Shown here: piece by piece, positions 1 to 5,208 of the stretch
How the letters are laid out: each line of letters begins with the position of its first letter
How positions within the stretch are numbered: the first letter of the stretch is position 1
Assembly (NCBI GenBank): GCA_001797415.1
Contig: MGPL01000052.1
Location: 1,480-6,687, forward strand
Direction: 5' to 3'
DNA length: 5,208 bases
Source: Deltaproteobacteria bacterium GWA2_55_10
GTDB taxonomy: Bacteria; Desulfobacterota; GWC2-55-46
Made by a program: the position numbers and the translations under genes
The notes under the pieces: generated by a model
What the model saw: the letters and a program-made list of their open reading frames with translations, nothing else
Databases searched by the model: none
Told to the model about the DNA's origin: nothing

Positions 1-99
1 CGCCTCTCCCTTGATGAGAAGCCTTGAGAGCTCAAGGGCCTTGTAGGCCGAGATGGCCCCTGTAACGCCCAGGGTTATGTTTTTGTTTTTTAGTATCAA
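1..99 (-). CDS. coaBC: Phosphopantothenoylcysteine decarboxylase/phosphopantothenate-cysteine ligase, N-terminal part (cut by window edge)
   Basis: The 33 codons read on the minus strand begin MILKNKNITLGVTGAISAYK and continue through ALELSRLL. This matches the conserved N-terminus of CoaBC (Dfp), whose flavoprotein CoaC domain opens with a G-V-T-G-x-I-x-A-Y-K motif that helps bind FMN. CoaBC joins cysteine to 4'-phosphopantothenate and decarboxylates the product, two consecutive cytosolic steps of coenzyme A synthesis. The rest of the gene (normally about 400 residues) lies beyond position 1. The start is chosen as TTG at 97-99 because the frame is open only a little further (to a stop near 145) and has no ATG or GTG there. 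The N-terminal length also then fits the family. No clear Shine-Dalgarno is visible, so the exact start is uncertain. It lies downstream of, and co-directional with, the hydrolase gene, separated by a repeat-rich gap. Confidence 0.82.
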   Translation of the reverse strand, partial: MILKNKNITLGVTGAISAYKALELSRLLIKGEA

Positions 100-127
100 G
101 TCAAAGCACCACTTTAAGATCTCAAGT

Positions 128-259
128 ATCCCCCCACTTTTCTAAAGAGGGGTCAGGGGAGATTATGATGTCATTCCGAGCGAAGCGAAGAATCTCTGAC
201 GGCTCCTCAGAATGACAGACTGAATAATCCCCCTCAGTCCCCCTTTAAGAAAGGGGGAT
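128..259. repeat. Outer inverted-repeat element, about 132 bp, with C-rich arms
   Basis: The left arm (128-166) and right arm (223-259) are imperfect inverted copies of each other. Both run from ATCCCCC, through a CTTT/AAAG core and a CAGGGG-like block, to GATTAT. Each arm can also fold alone. The right arm forms a near-perfect stem CCCCCTTT (239-246)/AAAGGGGG (250-257) with a 3-nt loop. The left arm forms CCCC-A-CTTT/AAAG-A-GGGG with one A-A mismatch. No coding frame is supported inside. This looks like a small dispersed palindromic or MITE-like element of the kind seen in intergenic regions of Desulfobacterota and Nitrospirota genomes. That comparison is from memory and unsearched. Confidence 0.7.
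169..217. repeat. Inner inverted repeat (TGTCATTCCGAG type) nested in the outer element
   Basis: The 12-bp ends TGTCATTCCGAG (169-180) and CTCAGAATGACA (206-217) are inverted copies with one mismatch. They enclose a short core containing the purine-rich phrase GAGCGAAGCGAAGAATCT. I recognise this phrase as a very common dispersed intergenic repeat in many bacterial genomes, although no search was possible. The unit sits almost exactly between the two arms of the outer inverted repeat. This is what insertion of one element into another, or a composite element, would produce. Confidence 0.7.
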
Positions 260-260
260 G

Positions 261-285
261 CAAAACTCTAACGAGGCCACCCTCG
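261..285 (-). terminator. Weak terminator-like hairpin after the hydrolase gene
   Basis: Read on the minus strand, a perfect 5-bp stem CGAGG/CCTCG with a 4-nt loop (plus-strand 272-285) starts about 10 nt after the hydrolase stop. It is followed by TTAGAGTTTTG. The stem is short and the T-run is interrupted, so any termination would be inefficient. The repeat hairpins that follow could add to it. Confidence 0.3.
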
Positions 286-295
286 GAATAACTAC

Positions 296-943
296 TTATT
301 CAAACCCGCCTGCCCCGGCTATGAACGGATTGACTTCCTTCTCCTCGCCGATCGTCGAATCCGGGCCGTGACCTGGAAAAACCGAGACATCATCGCCGAG
401 AGTCAGTAGCTTCCTTTTTAACGAATCCATCAGGGCCTTTGTCGAGCCGCCCTCGAAGTCGGTCCTGCCGACAGAGCCTGCAAAGAGCGTGTCGCCCGTA
501 AAGATGACCTTCTGCGCCCTCATGTAAAGGCATATCCCGCCCCTTGTGTGGCCCGGCGTATGGATCACCCTCATCTTCAATCTGCCGAAGGAGATATCCT
601 CTCCGTCCTTGAGGAGCATATCCGGCTTGGGCTGCCTGGGCGTCTTGAGCCCGTACATGATGGCCTGGTCATGGGCGTATTCAAGAAGCGGCTCGTCTTC
701 CTGATGTATGGCTACGGGACAGCCGAGCGCATCTTTCAAGAGGCCGTTGGCGCCCACATGGTCGAAATGCCCGTGAGTGTCTATGATGTACTTTGTTATG
801 ACGCCGTTGTCCTTGAGCGCGGCCTTTATCTCTTCCGCATCCCCGCCCGGGTCTATCACGACCCCTTCTTTCGTATTCTTGTCAAAGACTATGTAGCAAT
901 TTACTTCGAGCGGCCCTACGACTATCTTCAGGATCTCTGCCAT
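296..943 (-). CDS. Glyoxalase II-like MBL-fold metallohydrolase
   Basis: This 215-residue cytosolic protein has the full metal-ligand set of the metallo-beta-lactamase hydrolase fold. These are THGHFDH at residues 56-62, H132 in TPGHTRGG, D151 in FTGDTLF and H192 in FPGHGPDSTIGEE. The GSVGRTDF stretch (157-163) and the GPDSTIGEE ending are typical of the glyoxalase II (hydroxyacylglutathione hydrolase) branch. The protein is shorter than classical GloB (about 255 residues) and lacks its C-terminal thiol-binding helices. It therefore resembles short YcbL-type members, which hydrolyse thioesters or related substrates; the real substrate cannot be read from sequence. The ATG lies inside the end of the preceding gene (16-nt overlap), with GGAG and AAGG upstream. 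The N-terminus KIVVGPLEVNCYIV matches the family start well. The overlap suggests translational coupling with the nucleotidyltransferase fusion, though a shared pathway is not obvious. Confidence 0.88.
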   Translation of the reverse strand: MAEILKIVVGPLEVNCYIVFDKNTKEGVVIDPGGDAEEIKAALKDNGVITKYIIDTHGHFDHVGANGLLKDALGCPVAIHQEDEPLLEYAHDQAIMYGLKTPRQPKPDMLLKDGEDISFGRLKMRVIHTPGHTRGGICLYMRAQKVIFTGDTLFAGSVGRTDFEGGSTKALMDSLKRKLLTLGDDVSVFPGHGPDSTIGEEKEVNPFIAGAGGFE

Positions 944-3438
944 TCCTTGATCTTCTCCGAATATCTATTTACGAGGCTCCTTGCGGCCTCTTCGGTAGAC
1001 GCCTCCGCCACCAGCATGAAGTACGGCATGTCCTGGCTCGGGTAGGCGACTATCCAGTCTTCGCCGAATTTTATCTTTATTCCGTCCAGAAGTACAGTCT
1101 CAAGACCTCTGGAGTCCTCGGCGAGCCTCCTCATTATCATCCCCTTGTTCTCGAAAGAGCACGAGACCCTCTCCTTGAGTATTATGGAAGGCGGTATCTC
1201 CCTCATGAGCTTGTGGAGCCTGGCCCCGTGCTTCGCGAGCATCTCCAATATCTTGGCTACGGCATACATGCCGTCGAAGTTGGGCTGGAAGGCCGGGAAC
1301 ATGTACCCGCCTGACTGCTCGCCGACAAAGACCGCGCCCGCGGCAGCGGCCTCCATCTGGCCCCTGGGGGTCGTCTTCGTCCTCTTCACGGTAAAGCCGT
1401 ACATCTCCGCCATCCTGTCTATGGCGCGGGACGCTGTTATCGGGACAGCGATATGGCCTATCCTGCCGGCCTCCTTGCTGGTCTTCAATACCAGGAGCGT
1501 CACTATATTGAGCGCCGTGTCGCCGTCGAGCGCCTCTCCGGTCTCGTCGAAGAGGAATACCTTTTCTCCGCCGGCGTCGAGGTAAAAGCCCATGTCGGCG
1601 TCAAGCGACCTTACAATGGATGAGAGCTGGTCCATCGCCCTCTGGAACTCCTCGGCCGATTTCGTCGTCTTGCTGCCGTCGAGGTTCGCGTTCAGGGCTA
1701 TTACCTCGCAGTTGAGCTTGCCCAGTATCGACGGGAATATCCTCGATGAGGACCCGTACGAATAATCGACTATGAACTTGAACTTCGCCTTTGAGACCGT
1801 ATCAGCGTCCACCATCGACATGAACGCGTCCTGGTACGATTCAAAGGCGTGTATCGGGAAGCTCATCTCTCCGGTCTCCTCCATGGGGACCCTCGGGAAG
1901 TCCTCCTTGAAAAAGAGCTTCTCTACCGTCTTCTCGTATCCGGGGTGCAGATCGAGGCCCTTGCCGTCAAAGAACTTGAGGTCAAGGAGCTGGGTATCGA
2001 ACGGCGACCTTCTCGTGTGGATGCCCCCGGCCTCGGTGCCGCTCCTCGCGAGAAACCTGACGACCGGCATGGGCGTCACGCCGTAGTCATGGACGCTGAC
2101 GCCGGTCGAGAGTATGCCCGTCATTATGGCCCTGTTTATCATGCGCGAGGTCTTGTGCGCGTCCCTGCTCGTGGAGACTACCGAGCCCTTCTTCAAGGAC
2201 GCGCCGAAGGCAGCGCCGAGCTTCGCGGCGAACTCGGGAGATAGCTCTATGTTCGCGAGTCCCGTGACGCCGTATGTCGAAAAGATGTTCCTGCTCCACT
2301 TCTCGCCCCAGATAAGGCTCGAAGCGAGCGTCGCGTCGTCCTCTACGATCTTGTAAGGCCATACCTTGACGTTGGCCTTCAGTGTGGCGTTCCGCCCTAT
2401 CCTGCAATGGTCGCTTACGATTACGCCCTCGGCGATATGCGCCTGGTCGAGTATCTCGCTCGAGCTTCCGACAACGTTCTCGTGCAATGAAGCCCCCCTT
2501 GCCACCCTGGTCGAATCCCATAATACGGAATCCCGGATGACAGCCCCCTCTTCGACCGTGGAGTTCGGGCCTATGATGGAGTTGGATATCCTTGCGTCCG
2601 CCTCTATGCGGCAGTTCTCTCCTATCACTATCGCGCCTTCGAGCCTTGCGGTGAAGTCTATGCGCGAGCCCTTGCCGACCCAGAGCCTCCTGCCCTCTAT
2701 CCGCTCCCCGGGTATCTCGACATGGACATTGCCCTGGAGTATGTCCATGTTTGCCGCCCTGTATTCCTCAAGACTGCCCACGTCCTTCCAGTAGCCTTCG
2801 GCTATGTAGCCGAAGAGCGGCTCCTTTTTCTCGAGCATGAGCGGAAAGAGGTCCTTGCTGAAGTCGAATTCCTTGTCCGTCGGTATGTAATCGAGCGCCT
2901 TCTTCTCGAGTATGTATATGCCGGTATTTATGGTGTCGCTGAAGACCTCGCCCCAGCTCGGCTTCTCGAGGAACCGCACGATGCGGCCCTCTTCGTCGGT
3001 TATGACGATGCCGAAGGGCAGCGGGTTCTCGACTCTCGTCAGGACTATCGTGGCAACGGAGTTGTTCTTCTTGTGGAACTCTACCGCCCTGTTCAGGTCT
3101 ATGTCCGTGAGAACGTCGCCGCTTATGATGAGCGTGGTCTCGTCCCCGCCTGTCTTCCTCATGGCGCTGCCCACCGCGCCCGCGGTGCCGAGGTCGACGG
3201 TGAGGGTTATGTAGTCGAGCTTTACCCCGAAGTTCGATCCGTCCCCCAGATAGCCGGAGATCATCTCCGGCTGGAAGTACAACAGGGCGGTGAGGGCGGT
3301 GATGTCGTTTTTCTTGAGGAGCTCTATTATGTGCTCCATCATGGGCCTGTTAGCCATCGGCACCATCGGTTTTGGGAGGTTATTGGTGAGTGGGCGAAGC
3401 CTTGTGCCGAAGCCGCCGGCCATTATGATGCTCTTCAC
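928..3438 (-). CDS. Sugar-1-phosphate nucleotidyltransferase / left-handed beta-helix / phosphohexomutase-like fusion (mannose-1-phosphate guanylyltransferase family)
   Basis: This 836-residue protein has three parts. Residues 1-235 are a nucleotidyltransferase with the GGFGTRLRPLT loop (8-18), PKP with K23, SGDVLTDID with D108, EKP (158-160), NTG (171-173) and WKDVGS (217-222). It probably makes an NDP-sugar, by family GDP-mannose or a related product, for surface glycans. Residues about 250-380 contain hexapeptide repeats of a left-handed beta-helix. Residues about 385-836 align with phosphomannomutase/phosphoglucomutase. There the catalytic TASHNP loop is replaced by HTRRSP (474-479), the DGDADR metal loop by DAGGEK (621-626) and the RPSGTEP phosphate loop by YPSQDMP (799-805), while the sugar loop GEQSG (706-710) remains. 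Mutase activity is therefore doubtful. The length agrees with the known fused family. The start is GTG, supported by AAGGAG 5 nt upstream. It is the first gene of the minus-strand cluster, and its last 16 nt overlap the hydrolase gene. Confidence 0.88.
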   Translation of the reverse strand: MKSIIMAGGFGTRLRPLTNNLPKPMVPMANRPMMEHIIELLKKNDITALTALLYFQPEMISGYLGDGSNFGVKLDYITLTVDLGTAGAVGSAMRKTGGDETTLIISGDVLTDIDLNRAVEFHKKNNSVATIVLTRVENPLPFGIVITDEEGRIVRFLEKPSWGEVFSDTINTGIYILEKKALDYIPTDKEFDFSKDLFPLMLEKKEPLFGYIAEGYWKDVGSLEEYRAANMDILQGNVHVEIPGERIEGRRLWVGKGSRIDFTARLEGAIVIGENCRIEADARISNSIIGPNSTVEEGAVIRDSVLWDSTRVARGASLHENVVGSSSEILDQAHIAEGVIVSDHCRIGRNATLKANVKVWPYKIVEDDATLASSLIWGEKWSRNIFSTYGVTGLANIELSPEFAAKLGAAFGASLKKGSVVSTSRDAHKTSRMINRAIMTGILSTGVSVHDYGVTPMPVVRFLARSGTEAGGIHTRRSPFDTQLLDLKFFDGKGLDLHPGYEKTVEKLFFKEDFPRVPMEETGEMSFPIHAFESYQDAFMSMVDADTVSKAKFKFIVDYSYGSSSRIFPSILGKLNCEVIALNANLDGSKTTKSAEEFQRAMDQLSSIVRSLDADMGFYLDAGGEKVFLFDETGEALDGDTALNIVTLLVLKTSKEAGRIGHIAVPITASRAIDRMAEMYGFTVKRTKTTPRGQMEAAAAGAVFVGEQSGGYMFPAFQPNFDGMYAVAKILEMLAKHGARLHKLMREIPPSIILKERVSCSFENKGMIMRRLAEDSRGLETVLLDGIKIKFGEDWIVAYPSQDMPYFMLVAEASTEEAARSLVNRYSEKIKEWQRS

Positions 3439-3443
3439 GATGT

Positions 3444-3449
3444 CTCCTT
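3444..3449 (-). promoter_or_regulatory. Shine-Dalgarno deciding the GTG start of the fusion gene
   Basis: AAGGAG on the minus strand lies 5 nt before GTG at 3436-3438. The following residues (KSIIMAGGFGTRLRP) begin exactly as family members do, so GTG rather than the internal ATG at residue 6 is the start. Confidence 0.8.
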
Positions 3450-3521
3450 TTGAGAGAGAATTAAACGGCTCCTGCCAGGGATGCCGGGGAGGTCAATGGA
3501 AGGTGTAAAAAGCGCCAATCG

Positions 3522-3549
3522 ATTTTATCATAAAAAACGGGGGCGTCAA
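3522..3549 (-). promoter_or_regulatory. Sigma-70-type promoter for the minus-strand cluster
   Basis: On the minus strand TTGACG (plus 3544-3549) is followed by a 16-bp spacer and TAAAAT (plus 3522-3527). A TGA directly before the -10 box makes it an extended -10. Five of six bases match consensus in each box. The predicted transcript would start near 3515, giving a leader of roughly 75 nt before the GTG. This is inferred from sequence only. Confidence 0.65.
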
Positions 3550-3654
3550 GAAAAGCTGAAGGCTTGTTGTAACGCGATTTAAGCCCTCATCTCCCCTCAG
3601 GGCTATACTCGAATATGGGGGATACGGTGACGCGGGACTCACCGGAGATTTCCT

Positions 3655-3682
3655 TTGACTTTCAATTAAGCCATGTGATAAT
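3655..3682 (+). promoter_or_regulatory. Sigma-70-type promoter for the atp cluster
   Basis: TTGACT (3655-3660), a 16-bp spacer and GATAAT (3677-3682) form a good vegetative promoter. The TGT just before the -10 gives an extended -10 motif, and each box has five of six consensus bases. The predicted start is near 3689. This leaves a leader of about 58 nt before the favoured atpZ ATG at 3747 and rules out the far-upstream in-frame ATG at 3615. Confidence 0.65.
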
Positions 3683-3746
3683 AAAATCCGGTTACATGGC
3701 CTCCCCCGAAAAAACAGTCGCTAAATCAAAGACAAAGGGGGCGCCT

Positions 3747-3968
3747 ATGCCTGAAGACAATCAGGGCAAAGGGGTTTTCAAGGGTCTTGCGATGCTCGCC
3801 TCGATGGGCATCGCCATGGTCGTATCCACGTTCATAGGCCTGGGGATCGGCATTTACCTGGACGGGGTTTTCGGCACCAAACCCTGGCTAACGATAATTT
3901 TCCTTATATTCGGCATAGCGGCGGGCTTCAAGAACATGTTCGAGATGACCAGGAGATATGGGCTTTAG
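3747..3968 (+). CDS. atpZ: AtpZ/AtpI-family small membrane protein (F0F1-ATPase gene1-type)
   Basis: This 73-residue protein has two predicted membrane helices (about 15-37 and 47-64). Its family pattern includes GLGIGIYLDG before the loop and GTKPWLTIIFLIFGIAAGF at the second helix. It belongs to the small AtpZ family (older name: putative Ca2+/Mg2+ transporter subunit), encoded at the front of many atp operons. AtpZ works with AtpI, probably in supplying Mg2+ or aiding ATP synthase assembly; the exact job is still debated. The frame is open upstream to an ATG at 3615 and another at 3696. The start at 3747 is preferred because AAAGGGGG lies 5 nt before it, the length matches the family, and the predicted promoter lies downstream of 3615. 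A start at 3696 would add 17 polar residues and has no ribosome site. The gene overlaps atpI by 11 nt. Confidence 0.82.
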   Translation: MPEDNQGKGVFKGLAMLASMGIAMVVSTFIGLGIGIYLDGVFGTKPWLTIIFLIFGIAAGFKNMFEMTRRYGL

Positions 3969-4371
3969 CGTAACAAAGACGGAGAACATCGACTCTCTTG
4001 CGTTGGCCATATCCGCCAGGGTGCTCATCACAAACCTGGCCGTGTGCGCGGTCTTTTCAGGCGCGCTCCTCGCCCTCTCAAAGACAGGACTGGTCCCGAG
4101 CTTTGCCGCCGGGTTTCTCGTTGGTACTTTAAGCATAATGTGGCTCATGAAGATGGTGCGCAAATCCATGCGCATGAGCCCCGAGCGGGTCGAGAGGTTC
4201 GTAAAGTTTTCGTATCAGGTCAGGCTTATCTGCATCGCGGCTCTGCTTGCCCTTCTCACATCCCGCGGCAAGCTCGAGCTCTGGCCCATGCTGGCAGGCC
4301 TCACGGCCGCGATATTCACGACGATCTGCACCATGGTCTATTTGGCAAAGGAGGAGCACAAAAATGCATGA
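3958..4371 (+). CDS. atpI: ATP synthase subunit I (AtpI)
   Basis: This 137-residue protein is predicted to have four membrane helices (about 22-42, 45-64, 88-103 and 107-129). A basic loop, KMVRKSMRMSPERVERFVK, lies between helices 2 and 3. Topology, length and position immediately before atpB fit AtpI, a non-structural membrane protein that assists assembly of the c-ring and the F0 sector. Sequence conservation in this family is low, so the call rests heavily on context. The ATG overlaps the end of atpZ by 11 nt. AGGAG lies only 2 nt before it, a tight spacing that suggests translational coupling to atpZ rather than independent initiation. Its stop overlaps the atpB start by 8 nt. Confidence 0.82.
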   Translation: MGFSVTKTENIDSLALAISARVLITNLAVCAVFSGALLALSKTGLVPSFAAGFLVGTLSIMWLMKMVRKSMRMSPERVERFVKFSYQVRLICIAALLALLTSRGKLELWPMLAGLTAAIFTTICTMVYLAKEEHKNA

Positions 4372-5023
4372 CACCATAGTCCCGACATTCGGGCTGCCCG
4401 TACATACGGCCTTCATGATTTACATAAGCATCGGCCTGGCGATATTCTCGATACTGCTGGCAAAGGGCTTGAAGCTCGTGCCCGGCAGGACCCAGTCGGT
4501 CATAGAACTCGCGCTGACCTACTTCGAGCGCATGGTCGACGAGACCATGGGCCACAAGGGCAAGAAGTACTTCCCGTTCGTCATGACGCTTGCGGTATTC
4601 ATCTTCGTATCTAACCTGCTGGGCCTCATTCCCGGGCTCCTTCCGCCGACCGCCAACCTCAACACCACGCTGGCGCTCGCGTTGATAGTATTCGTCCTTA
4701 CTCACATAGTGGGCATCAAGGAACACGGCCTGGGGTACCTCAAGCAGTTCTGCGGCCCGATCTGGTGGCTCATGCCGCTCATGATACCTGTCGAGGTGAT
4801 TGGCCACATAGCGAGGCCCGTATCCCTCTCGTTCAGGCTTTTCGGCAATATATTCGGCCATGAGAAGGTGGTCTTCGTTCTTTTGATGCTCATGCCGCTC
4901 GCGTATCCGCTCCTTGCTTTCTCGACGGTGCTGGGCGTAATGGTCGTGTTCCTGCAAGCCTTCATTTTCGCGCTCCTCTCGATGATGTACATAGGCAGCG
5001 CGCTCGAAGAGGCGCATCATTAA
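4364..5023 (+). CDS. atpB: ATP synthase F0 subunit a
   Basis: This 219-residue polytopic membrane protein forms the ion half-channels beside the c-ring of F-type ATP synthase. The essential arginine (R210 in E. coli) is R158 in SFRLFGNIFGHE, with N162 and E167 matching E. coli N214 and E219. The LQAFIF motif carries Q198, the counterpart of E. coli Q252. Family landmarks GLIPG (87-91) and TANLNTTLALA are present, as is the C-terminal YIGSALEEAHH. All channel residues look intact. Ion specificity depends mainly on subunit c, which is not in the window. The frame is open upstream to 4247, but the ATG at 4364 is chosen because AAAGGAGG ends about 9 nt before it and the N-terminus then fits. It overlaps atpI by 8 nt. 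The next expected gene, atpE, is not seen within 185 bp downstream. Confidence 0.95.
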   Translation: MHDTIVPTFGLPVHTAFMIYISIGLAIFSILLAKGLKLVPGRTQSVIELALTYFERMVDETMGHKGKKYFPFVMTLAVFIFVSNLLGLIPGLLPPTANLNTTLALALIVFVLTHIVGIKEHGLGYLKQFCGPIWWLMPLMIPVEVIGHIARPVSLSFRLFGNIFGHEKVVFVLLMLMPLAYPLLAFSTVLGVMVVFLQAFIFALLSMMYIGSALEEAHH

Positions 5024-5029
5024 TTTAAA

Positions 5030-5156
5030 AGGCTGCTCAAAAAGGTCCAGCTGCAAGGCCCCAGTTAGATCGGGGAGCGAGGAATGAGGCGCTCTTCATG
5101 TACGTCGCTTATGCCGCCACGAGACAACACAGCAGATGGGGCTTTTTCAGCAGCCT
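5030..5156. repeat. Inverted-repeat element with AGGCTGCT ends, directly after atpB
   Basis: The left arm (5030-5054, AGGCTGCTCAAAAAGG then TCCAGCTGC) and right arm (5132-5156, GCAGATGGGG then CTTTTTCAGCAGCCT) are inverted copies, matching at about 21 of 25 positions. The interior includes GAGCGAGGAATGAGGCGCTC and CATGTACGTCGCTTATGCC. I recognise this combination from widespread intergenic repeats in Desulfobacterota and Nitrospirota genomes (memory only, not searched). The element starts 7 nt after the atpB stop. It carries no convincing gene and no transposase, so it would move, if at all, with help from elsewhere. The right arm is followed by TTTTTT at 5162-5167, so the transcribed element could act as a long-stem terminator or processing hairpin. 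Confidence 0.72.
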
Positions 5157-5208
5157 GATAGTTTTTTCAAGGGAGCCACACCTGATCGGGGCACCGTACG
5201 GGGCCGGG
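5157..5208. other. Unassigned 52-bp tail
   Basis: After the repeat there are 52 bases with no start codon, ribosome site or recognisable protein. One plus-strand frame stays open from inside the repeat and ends SREPHLIGAPYGAG, but I cannot assign it. It does not look like the start of atpE. Confidence 0.5.

Noticed and set aside
128..259. CRISPR-like or phage attachment interpretation of the repeats
   Set aside because: The copies are inverted rather than direct and there is no regular spacer pattern, integrase or cas gene in the window.
548..1045. 165-codon plus-strand frame across the hydrolase gene
   Set aside because: It is antisense to the catalytic motifs of the hydrolase and matches no family I recognise.
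2087..2521. 144-codon minus-strand frame inside the fusion gene
   Set aside because: It is a same-strand frame-shifted reading of the beta-helix and mutase coding region, very arginine-rich, while the main frame is continuous and conserved.
2722..3453. 243-codon open frame on the plus strand opposite the nucleotidyltransferase domain
   Set aside because: It lies wholly antisense to a clearly conserved domain, shows no recognisable family and is low in complexity (many V, E, R, Y). It is the usual shadow of GC-rich codon use.
4247..4363. 39-residue upstream extension of atpB
   Set aside because: It falls inside atpI in another frame, is rich in S, P and R, and is unlike subunit a. The ATG at 4364 has its own strong ribosome site.
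4316..5056. 246-codon open frame on the minus strand opposite atpB
   Set aside because: It is antisense to a strongly conserved subunit a. The predicted protein is an unnatural run of E, R, H and Y, and it ends inside the atpI/atpB overlap with no ribosome site or homology.

Overview
The window looks like a piece of a free-living, GC-rich Gram-negative-type bacterial genome. Two divergently transcribed gene clusters flank a compact intergenic region, with dispersed inverted-repeat elements near both ends. Three things suggest the Desulfobacterota/Nitrospirota neighbourhood: the repeat types (a 'TGTCATTCCGAG...' element and a 'GGCTGCTCAAAAAGG...' element), the long nucleotidyltransferase/mutase fusion, and an atpZ-atpI-atpB cluster. 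This placement is inference from memory and is weak.

Minus-strand cluster (3438 down to 1). It begins at a strong extended -10 promoter (3522-3549) and a GTG start with a good Shine-Dalgarno. The first gene encodes an 836-residue fusion of a sugar-1-phosphate nucleotidyltransferase, a left-handed beta-helix and a phosphohexomutase-like domain. Its stop codon region overlaps by 16 nt the start of a 215-residue glyoxalase II-like metallo-beta-lactamase-fold hydrolase. About 200 bp without a gene follow, holding a weak terminator-like hairpin and a nested pair of inverted repeats. The left edge then carries the first 33 codons of coaBC (phosphopantothenoylcysteine decarboxylase/synthase, coenzyme A synthesis), apparently with a TTG start.

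Plus-strand cluster (3655 to 5023). A strong extended -10 promoter (3655-3682) leads to atpZ, atpI and atpB, which overlap one another by 11 and 8 nt. These encode two small membrane proteins that accompany assembly and ion supply of F-type ATP synthase, and the proton-channel subunit a. The c-subunit gene, expected next, is not in the window. Instead a roughly 127-bp inverted-repeat element begins 7 nt after the atpB stop, followed by 52 bp I cannot assign.

No wholly new system is evident. The observations most worth a second look are: the phosphohexomutase-like domain of the fusion, which has lost most catalytic motifs but kept its sugar-binding loop; the repeat element placed inside the ATP synthase operon; and the nested, multiply foldable repeat just upstream of coaBC.
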